This document shows positions 51,787 to 60,334 of a DNA stretch of 64,000 bases, piece by piece. The notes beneath the pieces were generated by a model. That model saw only the letters and a program-made list of their open reading frames with translations, searched no databases and had not been told where the DNA came from. The DNA is from Paraburkholderia aspalathi (lineage in GTDB: Bacteria; Pseudomonadota; Gammaproteobacteria; Burkholderiales; Burkholderiaceae), in NCBI RefSeq assembly GCF_900116445.1, contig NZ_FPBH01000010.1, forward strand, positions 62,001-126,000, given 5' to 3'. Positions within the stretch are counted from its first letter, which is position 1, and each line of letters begins with the position of its first letter. The position numbers and the translations under genes were made by a program.

Positions 51787-52230
51787 ATGACTACCCAACT
51801 CGAAGAGCGCTTCGGCTTTCTGATTTCCGACGTCGGCCGCCTGACAGGCAAGCGTTTCGACGATCTCGCGAAGTCATCGGTCGATCTGACGCGCGCGCAG
51901 TGCCGCGTGCTGGCCAATCTCGCCCATTACGGCGACGTCAATCAGGCGCGGCTCGCGGACCTGCTCGAAGTCGCGCCGATTTCGGCGGGGCGTCTGCTGG
52001 ACCGGATGGAAGAGGGCGGCTGGATCGAGCGCACGGCCAATCCGGAGGATCGCCGCGAACGTCAGGTGCGCATGACACCGAAGGCCGAGCGCACGCTCGG
52101 CAAGGCCCGCAAAGTGGGCGATGAAGTTGCGCTCGAAGCGCTGAACGGTTTTACCGACGAAGAAGCGAAGCAGCTTATCGCGCTGCTGCAACGGGTGCGC
52201 GGGAATCTCAGCCGACTGGTGGATCGGTGA
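51787..52230 (+). CDS. MarR-family transcriptional regulator
   Basis: Protein of 147 residues with the MarR winged-helix core (ARLADLLEVAPISAGRLLDR as recognition helix region, then MEEGGWIERTANPEDRRERQ as the wing with the conserved DRR). It diverges from a multidrug exporter and is probably its repressor. The ATG at 51787 lies only six bases after TATAAT (51775-51780), suggesting a nearly leaderless message; an in-frame ATG at 51754 is an alternative. An ACGAAA-CGC-TTTCGT repeat overlaps that box. Confidence 0.88.
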   Translation: MTTQLEERFGFLISDVGRLTGKRFDDLAKSSVDLTRAQCRVLANLAHYGDVNQARLADLLEVAPISAGRLLDRMEEGGWIERTANPEDRRERQVRMTPKAERTLGKARKVGDEVALEALNGFTDEEAKQLIALLQRVRGNLSRLVDR

Positions 52231-52280
52231 GCGTGGGGCTTGGCCGTTTTAGTTAGAGCAGGACCGGGCTAAGACATTGC

Positions 52281-52312
52281 AAAGGAGCTGGCGCAAGCCA
52301 GCTCCTTTTTTA
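52281..52312 (+). terminator. Terminator after the MarR gene
   Basis: AAAGGAGCTGGC and GCCAGCTCCTTT arms with a GCAA loop and seven T. Confidence 0.9.
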
Positions 52313-52358
52313 GTTGCGGGCGTTAAAGCCGACGACGCGATTGTGCAAAGTCATCCGC

Positions 52359-52688
52359 CTATTTGGGTTCGGGGGCAGCACCCGACGGCTGAACCAGTTC
52401 GAAGCACGCAGCCTTCGATTTCGCATCGGGCGACGACGGGTCGAGACATTTGAAGGCGCTCTGATCGCGCTGAACGAAGATCGTATCGGTTGGGCCGGCG
52501 TTGCCACGCACGCCGTTCACAACAGCGACGATTTTGTAGCCGTCCTGCAGCAAGGTTGAAAGCGTGAGAGAACTGGCGCGCCACTGACTGTCGGGTGGCG
52601 TTTGAGCGCTGGCGGAGAGCGGCGATGCGGCGGCGAGAAGCGTGCTGGATGCGGTGCCCACGGCAAGCGCGGCGGTGCGGAACGTCAT
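52359..52688 (-). CDS. Small exported protein of unknown function
   Basis: Protein of 109 residues. A signal peptide (MTFRTAALAVGTASSTLLAA, ending near SASAQ) indicates export. The mature part has two cysteines (AFKCLDP and KAACFEL) likely to form a disulfide, a TLLQDGYKIVAVVNG segment and a Pro-rich end. I do not recognise a family. The ATG at 52688 is well supported by AAGGAGG nine bases upstream. It lies downstream of tRNA-Met on the same strand, beyond that RNA's terminator. Confidence 0.78.
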   Translation of the reverse strand: MTFRTAALAVGTASSTLLAAASPLSASAQTPPDSQWRASSLTLSTLLQDGYKIVAVVNGVRGNAGPTDTIFVQRDQSAFKCLDPSSPDAKSKAACFELVQPSGAAPEPK

Positions 52689-52725
52689 CAAGAAACCTCC
52701 TTGAAGTTGCTGTTTGGGAAAGCCA

Positions 52726-52765
52726 AAACAAAAAAGCCGCTGACCTTGTGGATCAGCGGCTTCTT
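52726..52765 (-). terminator. Terminator after tRNA-Met
   Basis: On the minus strand GCCGCTGA and TCAGCGGC flank a nine-base loop and are followed by TTTTTTGTTTT. Confidence 0.85.
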
Positions 52766-52773
52766 CTTGCAAC

Positions 52774-52850
<77 letters not shown>

Positions 52851-52936
52851 GAAAGAAGCGAGATTATGAGGATAGGGCCGGAGGCTGTCAACCCCCGGCC
52901 CGCAACTTTTTTAAATTGCCCGGGCTGTCAGGCGTT

Positions 52937-54595
52937 TCAGTCCTTCGCGTAGATGTCCGAGTCCTTGGTTTCCCTCACGAACAGCACGCCGATCACGAGC
53001 GTGATGAGCGCGACCACAATCGGATACCACAGCCCCGAGTAGATGTTGCCCTTGGCCGCCACGATCGCGAAGGCGGTCGCCGGCAGGAAGCCGCCGAACC
53101 AGCCATTGCCGATGTGATACGGCAGCGACATCGAGGTATAGCGGATGCGCGTCGGGAACATCTCCACCAGCATCGCCGCAATCGGCCCGTAGACCATCGT
53201 CACGTAGATCATCATGATCGTCAGGATCACCACGCTCATCGGCCAGTTGATCTGCGACGGATCGGCCTTCGGCGGATAGCCGGCGGTCTTCAGCGTGGTC
53301 GCGAGCGTCTTGTCGAACACCTTGCCCTGGTCCTTGGCGTCGGCGGCCTTGCCGTCATACGTGTTGATCACCGTATCGCCGACCTTGATCTCCGCTAGCG
53401 AGCCGGCAGGCGCGGCGACGTTCTCGTAGTTCAAGCCGGCTTTCGAGAGCGCGCTCTTGGCGATATCGCAGGAGCTCGTGAACTTCGCCGTGCCGACCGG
53501 ATTGAACTGGAACGAACACTCATCCGGGTTCGCGATCACGACAATCGGGGACTTCGCCGTGGCCGCTTCCAGCGCCGGGTTCGTGTAGTGACTCAGCGCC
53601 TTGAACAGCGGGAAGTACGTGCAGGCAGCAATCAGCAGGCCGGCCATGATGATCGGCTTGCGGCCGATGCGGTCCGACAGCGAGCCGAAGAACAGGAAGA
53701 ACGGCGTGCCGATCAGGAGCGCGATCGCGATCAGGATGTTGGCCGTCGCGCCGTCGACCTTCAGCGTCTGCGTCAGGAAGAACAGCGTGTAGAACTGACC
53801 CGTGTACCAGACCACGGCCTGGCCGGCGGTCAGGCCGATCAGCGCGAGAATCACGATCTTCAGGTTCTTCCATTGACCGAACGCTTCGGACAGTGGCGCC
53901 TTCGAGGTTTTGCCTTCGGCCTTGATGCGCTCGAACACCGGCGATTCATGCAGTTGCAGACGAATCCACACCGACACGCCGAGCAGGATGATCGACGCGA
54001 TGAACGGAATGCGCCAGCCCCATGCGCCGAACGCGTCTTCGCCCATGGCCGTGCGCACGCCGAGAATTACCAGCAGCGAGAGGAACAGGCCGAGCGTGGC
54101 GGTCGTCTGGATCCACGCGGTGTAGAAGCCTCGGCGTCCCGCCGGCGCATGTTCCGCGACGTAGGTGGCCGCACCGCCGTACTCGCCGCCGAGTGCGAGG
54201 CCTTGCAGCATCCGCATCGCGATGAAGATCACTGGCGACACAATGCCGATCGACGCATAGCCGGGCAGGAAGCCGACGAGGAAGGTCGACAGACCCATGA
54301 TCACGATCGTGATGAGGAACGTGTATTTGCGCCCGACCATGTCGCCGAGGCGTCCGAATACGATCGCGCCGAATGGCCGTACCGCGAAGCCCGCGGCGAA
54401 ACTCAGAAGCGTAAAGATGAAAGCGGCAGTCGGATTGACGCCGGAGAAGAAGCTCTTGCTGATGAAGATGGCGAGTGAGCCGGCCAGATAGAAGTCGTAC
54501 CACTCGAAAACCGTACCCAGCGACGACGCGAAGATCACCCGCTTCTCTTCTTTCGTCATTGGCACGTGCGAGATTTGCCCGCCAACGGTAGCCAT
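52937..54595 (-). CDS. MHS-family MFS transporter with large central insertion
   Basis: Inner-membrane transporter of 552 residues. N-terminal helices carry FASSLGTVFEWYDFYLAGSL, the loop GRLGDMVGRKYTFL, and RMLQGLALGGEYGGAATYVA; DRIGRKPIIMAG follows later. Between about residues 340 and 445 there is an extra soluble segment with two cysteines (DECSFQF and SSCDIAK), absent from the 430-450-residue relatives, then the final helices. Substrate unknown (metabolite:H+ symport expected). Downstream of a TctDE-like two-component pair on the same strand with a 229-base gap. Confidence 0.88.
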   Translation of the reverse strand: MATVGGQISHVPMTKEEKRVIFASSLGTVFEWYDFYLAGSLAIFISKSFFSGVNPTAAFIFTLLSFAAGFAVRPFGAIVFGRLGDMVGRKYTFLITIVIMGLSTFLVGFLPGYASIGIVSPVIFIAMRMLQGLALGGEYGGAATYVAEHAPAGRRGFYTAWIQTTATLGLFLSLLVILGVRTAMGEDAFGAWGWRIPFIASIILLGVSVWIRLQLHESPVFERIKAEGKTSKAPLSEAFGQWKNLKIVILALIGLTAGQAVVWYTGQFYTLFFLTQTLKVDGATANILIAIALLIGTPFFLFFGSLSDRIGRKPIIMAGLLIAACTYFPLFKALSHYTNPALEAATAKSPIVVIANPDECSFQFNPVGTAKFTSSCDIAKSALSKAGLNYENVAAPAGSLAEIKVGDTVINTYDGKAADAKDQGKVFDKTLATTLKTAGYPPKADPSQINWPMSVVILTIMMIYVTMVYGPIAAMLVEMFPTRIRYTSMSLPYHIGNGWFGGFLPATAFAIVAAKGNIYSGLWYPIVVALITLVIGVLFVRETKDSDIYAKD

Positions 54596-54824
54596 ATGTT
54601 GTCTCCAATATTGATATGTGCACGCGGTCCGCCGGCAAAGGCGTTCCCGTGAAACCGATTATTGGAGTGGAAACTTACGGCGTACTGACGTGGAGGGGTG
54701 AAATGGCAGTTTCCGGTGTGCGGAGGGAAATCCCATCAAAATTCAGCAACTGGCGGTTAAGTTCTTATAATTTTTGACAAACGTATCTCAATATGGCGCC
54801 GGATCAGCGTGGGTTTTTGCGCTC

Positions 54825-56363
54825 TTAGGGTAAGTCCCGTGCCCGTTCGAGCACGTGCAAGCTGACACGCACGAGGGTTCCGGCAAGCCGCGGGGAGGTT
54901 TGATAGACGTTATCGTCGATGCTCATCTCCCCGCCGTGCATCGTCGTGATCTCGCGGACGATCGCAAGCCCAAGGCCGCTGCCGTCGCCTTCGCGGCCGA
55001 GAATCCGATAAAAACGCTCGACTACCCGCGAGCGCTCGGCCACCGGAATGCCGAGCCCGGTGTCTTCTACTTCCAGATGCACGAGTCGCGCGGACACGTC
55101 GTGCCGCACCCGCACGGTGATCCGCCCGCCAGGCGGTGTGTAGCGGATCGCGTTGTCGATCAGATTCGACAGCATTTCCCGCAGCATCACCGGATTGCCG
55201 TCGACTTCAACCGGTTTTTCGGGCGCTTCATAACCGAGGTCCATCTGCTTGGCAAGCGCGGCCTGAACCCAGTCGCGCACCGCGCTGCGCGCTACTTCGG
55301 TCACCTCGACCGGCGTGAAAATCTGGCCCGACATCCGGTTCTCCGCGCGCGCCAGCGCCAGCAACTGGGTGACGAGGCGCGCCGCGTGCTCGGAGCTGGT
55401 GGCGATCTGTTCGAGCGAGCGGTGGACTTCCTCGGAGGCATCCTGGCGCAGCGCGAGCTCAGCCTGGGTGCGCAGGCCGGCAAGCGGCGTTTTCATCTGA
55501 TGCGCGGCGTCGGCGATAAAGCGCTTCTGCAGTTCCATGTTCTGTTCGAGGCGCGTCAGCAGATCGTTGAACGACGTCACCAACGGCTCGATTTCCGGCG
55601 GCGCGCGGCGGGCTTCGAGCGGCGACAGATCGTCTGGGCGGCGCGCGCGAATATGCGCCTGCAGGGCGTGCAGCGGCGCGAGTCCACGCGACAGGCCGAA
55701 CCACACCAGCAGGATCGCCAGCGGCAGGATCACGAACTGCGGCAGGATCACGCCTTTGATGATGTCGTTGGCAAGCTGGCTGCGCTTGTCGAGCGTCTCG
55801 GCGACCTGCACCAGCACCGGCTGGGCGCCGGGTGTCTGCGGAAACTCGACCGTCGTATAGGCGACGCGGATATCGTTGCCGCGCAGCACGTCGTCGCGGA
55901 ATTCGACGAGACCCGGCGGCGGCCGGTCTTCCTCGTGCGGCAACGGCATGTCGCGCTCGCCGCCCACCAGTTCGCCGCGCGTACCGAGCACCTGATAAAA
56001 CACGCTGTCGACATTGTCGGCGCGCAGAAAGTCGCGGGTGGAGTCGGGCAGCGACAGCTCCGCCACGCCGTTGATCGGATGGATCTGGCGGGCGAGCACG
56101 TAGGCGTCGGTTTCGAGCGCGCGGTCGAACGGGCCGTTGGCGATCGACTTGGCGACCAGGTAGGTGACCGCGAGGCTCATCGGCCATAGCAACAGGAGCG
56201 GCGCCAGCATCCAGTCGAGAATCTCGCCGAACAGCGAGCGCGGGCGCGCTTCGGCGGCGGCTTCGGTCTCGTCGGGCGGGGCGAACGGATTGGCGTAGCG
56301 CTCATCGCGCACCTCGTCGAGGTCCGCCGCGTGCGCCGTGGCGCGATCTGCGCGTGCGGACAT
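54825..56363 (-). CDS. Sensor histidine kinase, TctE/2CSK type
   Basis: Inner-membrane kinase of 512 residues. Helix 1 is near residues 53-75 (LLLLWPMSLAVTYLV), a periplasmic 2CSK-type sensor domain follows, helix 2 is near 205-225 (LPLAILLVWFGLSRGL), then HAMP, the dimerisation/phospho-acceptor helix with ADAAHQMKTPLAGL, and the ATPase domain with LIDNAIRYTP, EDTGLGIP and GSGLGLAIV. It pairs with the response regulator gene 9 bases upstream. The nearby MHS transporter could be a target, as TctDE controls tricarboxylate uptake elsewhere. Confidence 0.93.
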   Translation of the reverse strand: MSARADRATAHAADLDEVRDERYANPFAPPDETEAAAEARPRSLFGEILDWMLAPLLLLWPMSLAVTYLVAKSIANGPFDRALETDAYVLARQIHPINGVAELSLPDSTRDFLRADNVDSVFYQVLGTRGELVGGERDMPLPHEEDRPPPGLVEFRDDVLRGNDIRVAYTTVEFPQTPGAQPVLVQVAETLDKRSQLANDIIKGVILPQFVILPLAILLVWFGLSRGLAPLHALQAHIRARRPDDLSPLEARRAPPEIEPLVTSFNDLLTRLEQNMELQKRFIADAAHQMKTPLAGLRTQAELALRQDASEEVHRSLEQIATSSEHAARLVTQLLALARAENRMSGQIFTPVEVTEVARSAVRDWVQAALAKQMDLGYEAPEKPVEVDGNPVMLREMLSNLIDNAIRYTPPGGRITVRVRHDVSARLVHLEVEDTGLGIPVAERSRVVERFYRILGREGDGSGLGLAIVREITTMHGGEMSIDDNVYQTSPRLAGTLVRVSLHVLERARDLP

Positions 56364-56372
56364 GGAGATCCT

Positions 56373-57152
56373 CTATTTGAAGTGGTGGCTCGCGGGCATC
56401 GCGGCCGAGGAGGGCGAAGCGGGCGGCTCGGATTCGGCGGGCGGATTGGCGCTTGAGCTTACGTTCGCGTTCACGTTCGACGGCAGGGCGGCTTTCTCGA
56501 GGCAGTATCCGAGGCCCCGCACAGTAATGATGCGTACGCCGCTCGGCTCGATCTTCTTGCGCAGCCGGTGCACGTAGACTTCGATCGCGTTATTGCTGAC
56601 TTCTTCGCCCCATTCGCACAGATGGTCGACGAGCTGTTCCTTCGACACCAGCCGGCCGATCCGCTGCAGCAGCACTTCGAGCAAACCGAGTTCGCGCGCC
56701 GACAGGTCGATCACCTGCTCGTTGACATAGGCGATCCGGCCAACCTGGTCGAACGACAGCGAGCCGTGCCGCACCACCGTCGGGCCGCCGCCCGCGCCGC
56801 GCCGGGTCAGGGCGCGCACGCGCGCCTCGAGTTCGTTCAGCGCGAAGGGTTTGGCCATGTAGTCGTCGGCGCCGAGATCGAGGCCTTTGACGCGTTCGTC
56901 GACGCTGTCCGCCGCCGTGAGGATGAGCACCGGCACGGTCGAGTTGCGGGCGCGCAGGCGGCGCAGCACCTCGAGCCCGGACATGCGCGGCAGGCCCAGA
57001 TCGAGGATCAGCAGGTCGAAAGTTTGCATCGACAGGGCGGTGTCGGCCTCGACGCCGTTCTTCACATGATCGACGGCATAGGCCGATTGGCGGAGTGATC
57101 GAACCAGACCGTCCGCGAGTATGCTGTCGTCTTCGGCAATCAGAATTCGCAT
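56373..57152 (-). CDS. OmpR/PhoB-family response regulator, TctD-like
   Basis: Regulator of 259 residues. Receiver domain with acidic pocket EDDS and phospho-acceptor Asp51 in LILDLGLPRMSG, conserved Thr and Lys in LTAADS and AKPFALNELE; then a winged-helix output domain (VEVYVHRLRKKIEP-type block, RGLGYCLE). After the winged helix an extra 35-residue tail is rich in Ser, Ala and Pro and ends HHFK, longer than in OmpR relatives. Start ATG at 57152 (MRILIAEDD). Immediately upstream of the kinase and divergent from recA. Confidence 0.93.
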   Translation of the reverse strand: MRILIAEDDSILADGLVRSLRQSAYAVDHVKNGVEADTALSMQTFDLLILDLGLPRMSGLEVLRRLRARNSTVPVLILTAADSVDERVKGLDLGADDYMAKPFALNELEARVRALTRRGAGGGPTVVRHGSLSFDQVGRIAYVNEQVIDLSARELGLLEVLLQRIGRLVSKEQLVDHLCEWGEEVSNNAIEVYVHRLRKKIEPSGVRIITVRGLGYCLEKAALPSNVNANVSSSANPPAESEPPASPSSAAMPASHHFK

Positions 57153-57288
57153 GGTGCGCAAGCCTGGCCTTGCCGGCACCTTGGGGTGTCCCCCCGGCGC
57201 ACAGCGGTCTCCGAAAATTATTGTGGGTAGTTGGGCAGCGCGACAGTAAAAATGCGCGTTCGCATGAGAATCGCGCTTGCCAAAACTA

Positions 57289-57304
57289 CTGTTTTTTTAT
57301 ACAG
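57289..57304 (+). promoter_or_regulatory. LexA (SOS) box upstream of recA
   Basis: CTG-N10-CAG with a T-rich centre, 82 bases before the recA ATG. It matches the proteobacterial LexA consensus and implies SOS control of recA. Confidence 0.85.
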
Positions 57305-57385
57305 TGTCTGAGTTTCGTGTGCTGTCCGTGAAAACTGGGCTGCACATCTGCCTCAGACGCCGTTCATCATAGCAAAGGACGATTC

Positions 57386-58462
57386 ATGGAAGAAAGCAAG
57401 AAAGGCTCGGCTGGACTGACTGCTGAAAAGAGCAAGGCACTCGCTGCCGCGCTTGCGCAGATCGAAAAGCAGTTCGGCAAAGGGTCGGTCATGCGGCTCG
57501 GCGCAGGTGAGGCGGTCGAAGATATCCAGGTGGTCTCAACGGGATCACTCGGCCTCGATATCGCGCTGGGCGTCGGCGGTTTGCCGCGTGGCCGGGTGGT
57601 CGAAATTTATGGTCCGGAGTCGTCCGGTAAAACCACGCTGACGCTGCAAGTCGTCGCCGAAATGCAGAAGCTCGGCGGCACGGCAGCGTTTATCGACGCG
57701 GAGCACGCGCTGGATATCCAGTACGCGGGCAAGCTCGGCGTGAACGTCAACGACCTGCTGGTTTCGCAGCCGGACACCGGTGAACAGGCGCTCGAAATCG
57801 CTGACGCACTCGTGCGCTCGGGCTCGATCGACATGATCGTGATCGACTCGGTCGCGGCACTCGTGCCGAAGGCCGAAATCGAAGGCGAAATGGGCGACTC
57901 GCTGCCGGGTCTGCAAGCGCGTCTGATGTCGCAAGCGCTGCGCAAGCTCACCGGTACGATCAAGCGCACCAACTGCCTCGTGATCTTCATCAACCAGATC
58001 CGTATGAAGATCGGTGTGATGTTCGGCAACCCGGAAACCACCACGGGTGGTAACGCGCTGAAGTTTTACGCGTCGGTGCGTCTGGACATTCGCCGGATCG
58101 GTTCGATCAAGAAGAACGACGAAGTGATCGGTAACGAAACGCGCGTGAAGGTGGTGAAGAACAAGGTTGCGCCGCCGTTCCGCGAAGCGATTTTCGACAT
58201 TCTGTATGGCGAGGGCATTTCCCGTCAGGGCGAAGTCATCGACCTCGGCGTGCAGGCCAAGATCGTCGACAAGGCCGGCGCCTGGTACAGCTACAACGGC
58301 GAACGTATCGGTCAGGGTAAGGACAACGCGCGTGAATTCCTGCGCGAAAATCCGGACATCGCTCGTGAAATCGAAAACCGCATCCGCGAATCGCTGGGCG
58401 TGAATGCCATGGCGGAAGTGGCGACCGGTGCGGCCGCTGAAGTCGCGGGCGAAGAAGAGTAA
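57386..58462 (+). CDS. recA: RecA recombinase
   Basis: DNA strand-exchange ATPase and SOS co-protease of 358 residues. Walker A GPESSGKTTL, Walker B MIVIDSVAALVP, the catalytic glutamate region, DNA-binding loop 1 and 2 (GDSLPGLQARLMSQALRK, MFGNPETTTGGNALK), and an acidic C-terminal tail (EVAGEEE) are all present. Preceded by a LexA box. recX follows eight bases after its stop, so the two are probably co-transcribed by read-through. Confidence 0.98.
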   Translation: MEESKKGSAGLTAEKSKALAAALAQIEKQFGKGSVMRLGAGEAVEDIQVVSTGSLGLDIALGVGGLPRGRVVEIYGPESSGKTTLTLQVVAEMQKLGGTAAFIDAEHALDIQYAGKLGVNVNDLLVSQPDTGEQALEIADALVRSGSIDMIVIDSVAALVPKAEIEGEMGDSLPGLQARLMSQALRKLTGTIKRTNCLVIFINQIRMKIGVMFGNPETTTGGNALKFYASVRLDIRRIGSIKKNDEVIGNETRVKVVKNKVAPPFREAIFDILYGEGISRQGEVIDLGVQAKIVDKAGAWYSYNGERIGQGKDNAREFLRENPDIAREIENRIRESLGVNAMAEVATGAAAEVAGEEE

Positions 58463-58469
58463 CCAGCAC

Positions 58470-59399
58470 GTGATACGCAAGGGCCGGCCGCCGTCCAACG
58501 CTGGACACAACGCGGACGGCCCGCGTGACGGTGAGGACGATTCGTTCGAATCGTCGTCCTCTTCATCGACTTCCCGATCCACTCGGTCGTTTGGGCGGTC
58601 GTCGGGAAAGTCGTCTAGCAATTCATCCAGCAGTTCGTTCAGTCGTTCATCCGGTTCATCGTTCGGCAAATCTTCCGGAAGCTCTTTCGGGCGTTCCACT
58701 TCACGTTCGGCGCGTGATCCTGCCGGCAACGCTGCCCCCAGACGCTCATACACATCAGATCCCGATCCCTTTGCCGCAGCCGGCGAAGCCGATCCCTTCG
58801 AATCATTCGACGCGCACGATCGCGCCGCAGGTCGCCAGCCGCAATCTGATCCATCCGCGCAGGCTGACGCGGACCCGTCCGAAACCACCTATACCCGCTC
58901 GCGCCGCACGCCTGGCGAGGCGAAGCCGGAACAGGACGAGGCAAAAAAATCCCAACGTCCGGCCCGTTCGCTAAAAGGACGTGCGCTCGGCTATTTGTCC
59001 CGGCGTGAATACAGCCGCTCCGAACTGGCACGCAAGCTGAAGCCATTCGTCGAGGAAACCGATTCGCTCGATACCTTGCTCGATGCGCTGGAAGCCGAAA
59101 ACTGGCTGTCCGACTCGCGTTTTGCTGAAAGCCTGATCCATCGGCGCTCGTCGCGCCTGGGCGCGAGCCGGATCGTCGGCGAATTGAAGCAGCATGCGGT
59201 GGACCAAACACTGGTCGAAGAAGCCAGCGCGCAACTGCGCGAAACCGAACTGGCGCGCGCCCAAGCCGTTTGGCGCAAGAAATTCGACCGGCTTCCCGAA
59301 ACTGCCGCCGAGCGGGCCAAGCAGGCGCGCTTTCTGGCATCGCGCGGTTTCTCGGGCGCGACGATTGGCAAAATTCTCAAAGGGTTCGACGAGGAGTGA
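58470..59399 (+). CDS. recX: RecX regulatory protein with long serine-rich N-terminal extension
   Basis: Protein of about 309 residues. The C-terminal 150 residues are RecX (LGYLSRREYSRSELARKL, DALEAENWLSDSRFAESLIH and QARFLASRGFSGATIGKIL), which caps and inhibits RecA filaments. The N-terminal half is low-complexity, with runs of Ser plus Arg, Gly and Phe (residues about 25-85), then an acidic and Pro-rich linker. No ATG exists in the frame before the RecX domain; GTG at 58470 is the likely start, eight bases after recA. The true start could be later if a non-ATG codon inside the extension is used. Confidence 0.9.
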   Translation: MIRKGRPPSNAGHNADGPRDGEDDSFESSSSSSTSRSTRSFGRSSGKSSSNSSSSSFSRSSGSSFGKSSGSSFGRSTSRSARDPAGNAAPRRSYTSDPDPFAAAGEADPFESFDAHDRAAGRQPQSDPSAQADADPSETTYTRSRRTPGEAKPEQDEAKKSQRPARSLKGRALGYLSRREYSRSELARKLKPFVEETDSLDTLLDALEAENWLSDSRFAESLIHRRSSRLGASRIVGELKQHAVDQTLVEEASAQLRETELARAQAVWRKKFDRLPETAAERAKQARFLASRGFSGATIGKILKGFDEE

Positions 59400-59541
59400 T
59401 GCGGCGGCTAGCTGCGTCATCCCGTTTGGCGCACAGCGCGTGCCGCATACCTGTGCGCTTCCCACTTTGAGATAGCGTCTGCCGCGCTCTCCGGCCTGCT
59501 GGGTGGCCCTGCGCATTCCGGCCTGTCTCAAATACCCAGTA

Positions 59542-59550
59542 TGCTAAAAT
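59542..59550 (+). promoter_or_regulatory. Possible extended -10 promoter element
   Basis: TGCTAAAAT at 59542-59550 is an extended -10 motif 35 bases before the DUF2889 gene; the -35 region is not evident. Confidence 0.3.
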
Positions 59551-59584
59551 TCGTGGGTTTTCCAATCCGGCCTTTCCTTCCCGC

Positions 59585-60334
59585 ATGCCGCTCTCCCCGC
59601 CAGTATCCCGTCAGTTGCGCCATCGTCGCGCAATCAGAGCGGAAGCCTATGAGCGAGCCGATGGCCTGTGGGATGTGGAAGCGTGCTTGACCGACGAAAA
59701 ACCGCGCGATGTGGTGCTTGCGTCGGGCGTCCGGCCCAATGGTCAGCCGATCCATGAACTCTGGCTTCGCATCACCATCGATCGCAAGCTCAACGTCGTC
59801 GACGCCGAAGCGTCGTCCGACTGGGTGCCCTATCCAGGGTTGTGCCAGGCCAGCAATCCCGCCTACCGTGCCCTCATCGGGCTCAATCTGTTCCACAACT
59901 TCCGTCGCGATGCTGCCCGTTTGCTGGCCGGCACGGCCGGCTGCACGCATCTCACCGAGTTGTGCGCGCTTTTGCCGACCGCCGCAATCCAGGCGTTCGC
60001 CGGCGACGTGTGGAACACCAATGAAGACACGCCGGGCGAAGCGGCGAGTTCCGGGACCGAGCAGTCCAGAAGCAAAGACAGCACAGACGAGCATTCCAAA
60101 AACAAACCGCCATTCCAGTTGGGACGCTGCCACGCGCTGCGTTTCGACGGCGAGGCGGTGCAACAGTTTTATCCGCGCTGGTATGGCCGCGCTCCGTATA
60201 CAGCGGATCGCGCGGCATCGTCAGGCGACGGGGCAGCCCGCCAGACAGGTGAGGGCGGCAACGCGTCCGGCATGAACGACGGCAGCGGAAACGAAGTTCA
60301 ATCCAACTCTCAGACTGAAGGGAATCACGCATGA
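59585..60334 (+). CDS. DUF2889 family protein overlapping sucC
   Basis: Protein of 249 residues. The N-terminal RRAIRAEAYERADGLWDVEA and the central RITIDRKLNVVDAEASSDWV blocks are typical of DUF2889, whose function is not known. The C-terminal third is disordered (rich in Ser, Gly and Asn). It has no signal peptide. The stop codon overlaps the sucC start (ATGA at 60331-60334), so translation of succinyl-CoA synthetase may be coupled to it. Start ATG at 59585 follows a short leader. Confidence 0.8.
   Translation: MPLSPPVSRQLRHRRAIRAEAYERADGLWDVEACLTDEKPRDVVLASGVRPNGQPIHELWLRITIDRKLNVVDAEASSDWVPYPGLCQASNPAYRALIGLNLFHNFRRDAARLLAGTAGCTHLTELCALLPTAAIQAFAGDVWNTNEDTPGEAASSGTEQSRSKDSTDEHSKNKPPFQLGRCHALRFDGEAVQQFYPRWYGRAPYTADRAASSGDGAARQTGEGGNASGMNDGSGNEVQSNSQTEGNHA

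Noticed and set aside
54554..54580. Sigma-54-like TGGCAC...TTGC pattern at the MHS transporter start
   Set aside because: The GG to GC distance is wrong for a -24/-12 promoter and the site lies inside the coding region.
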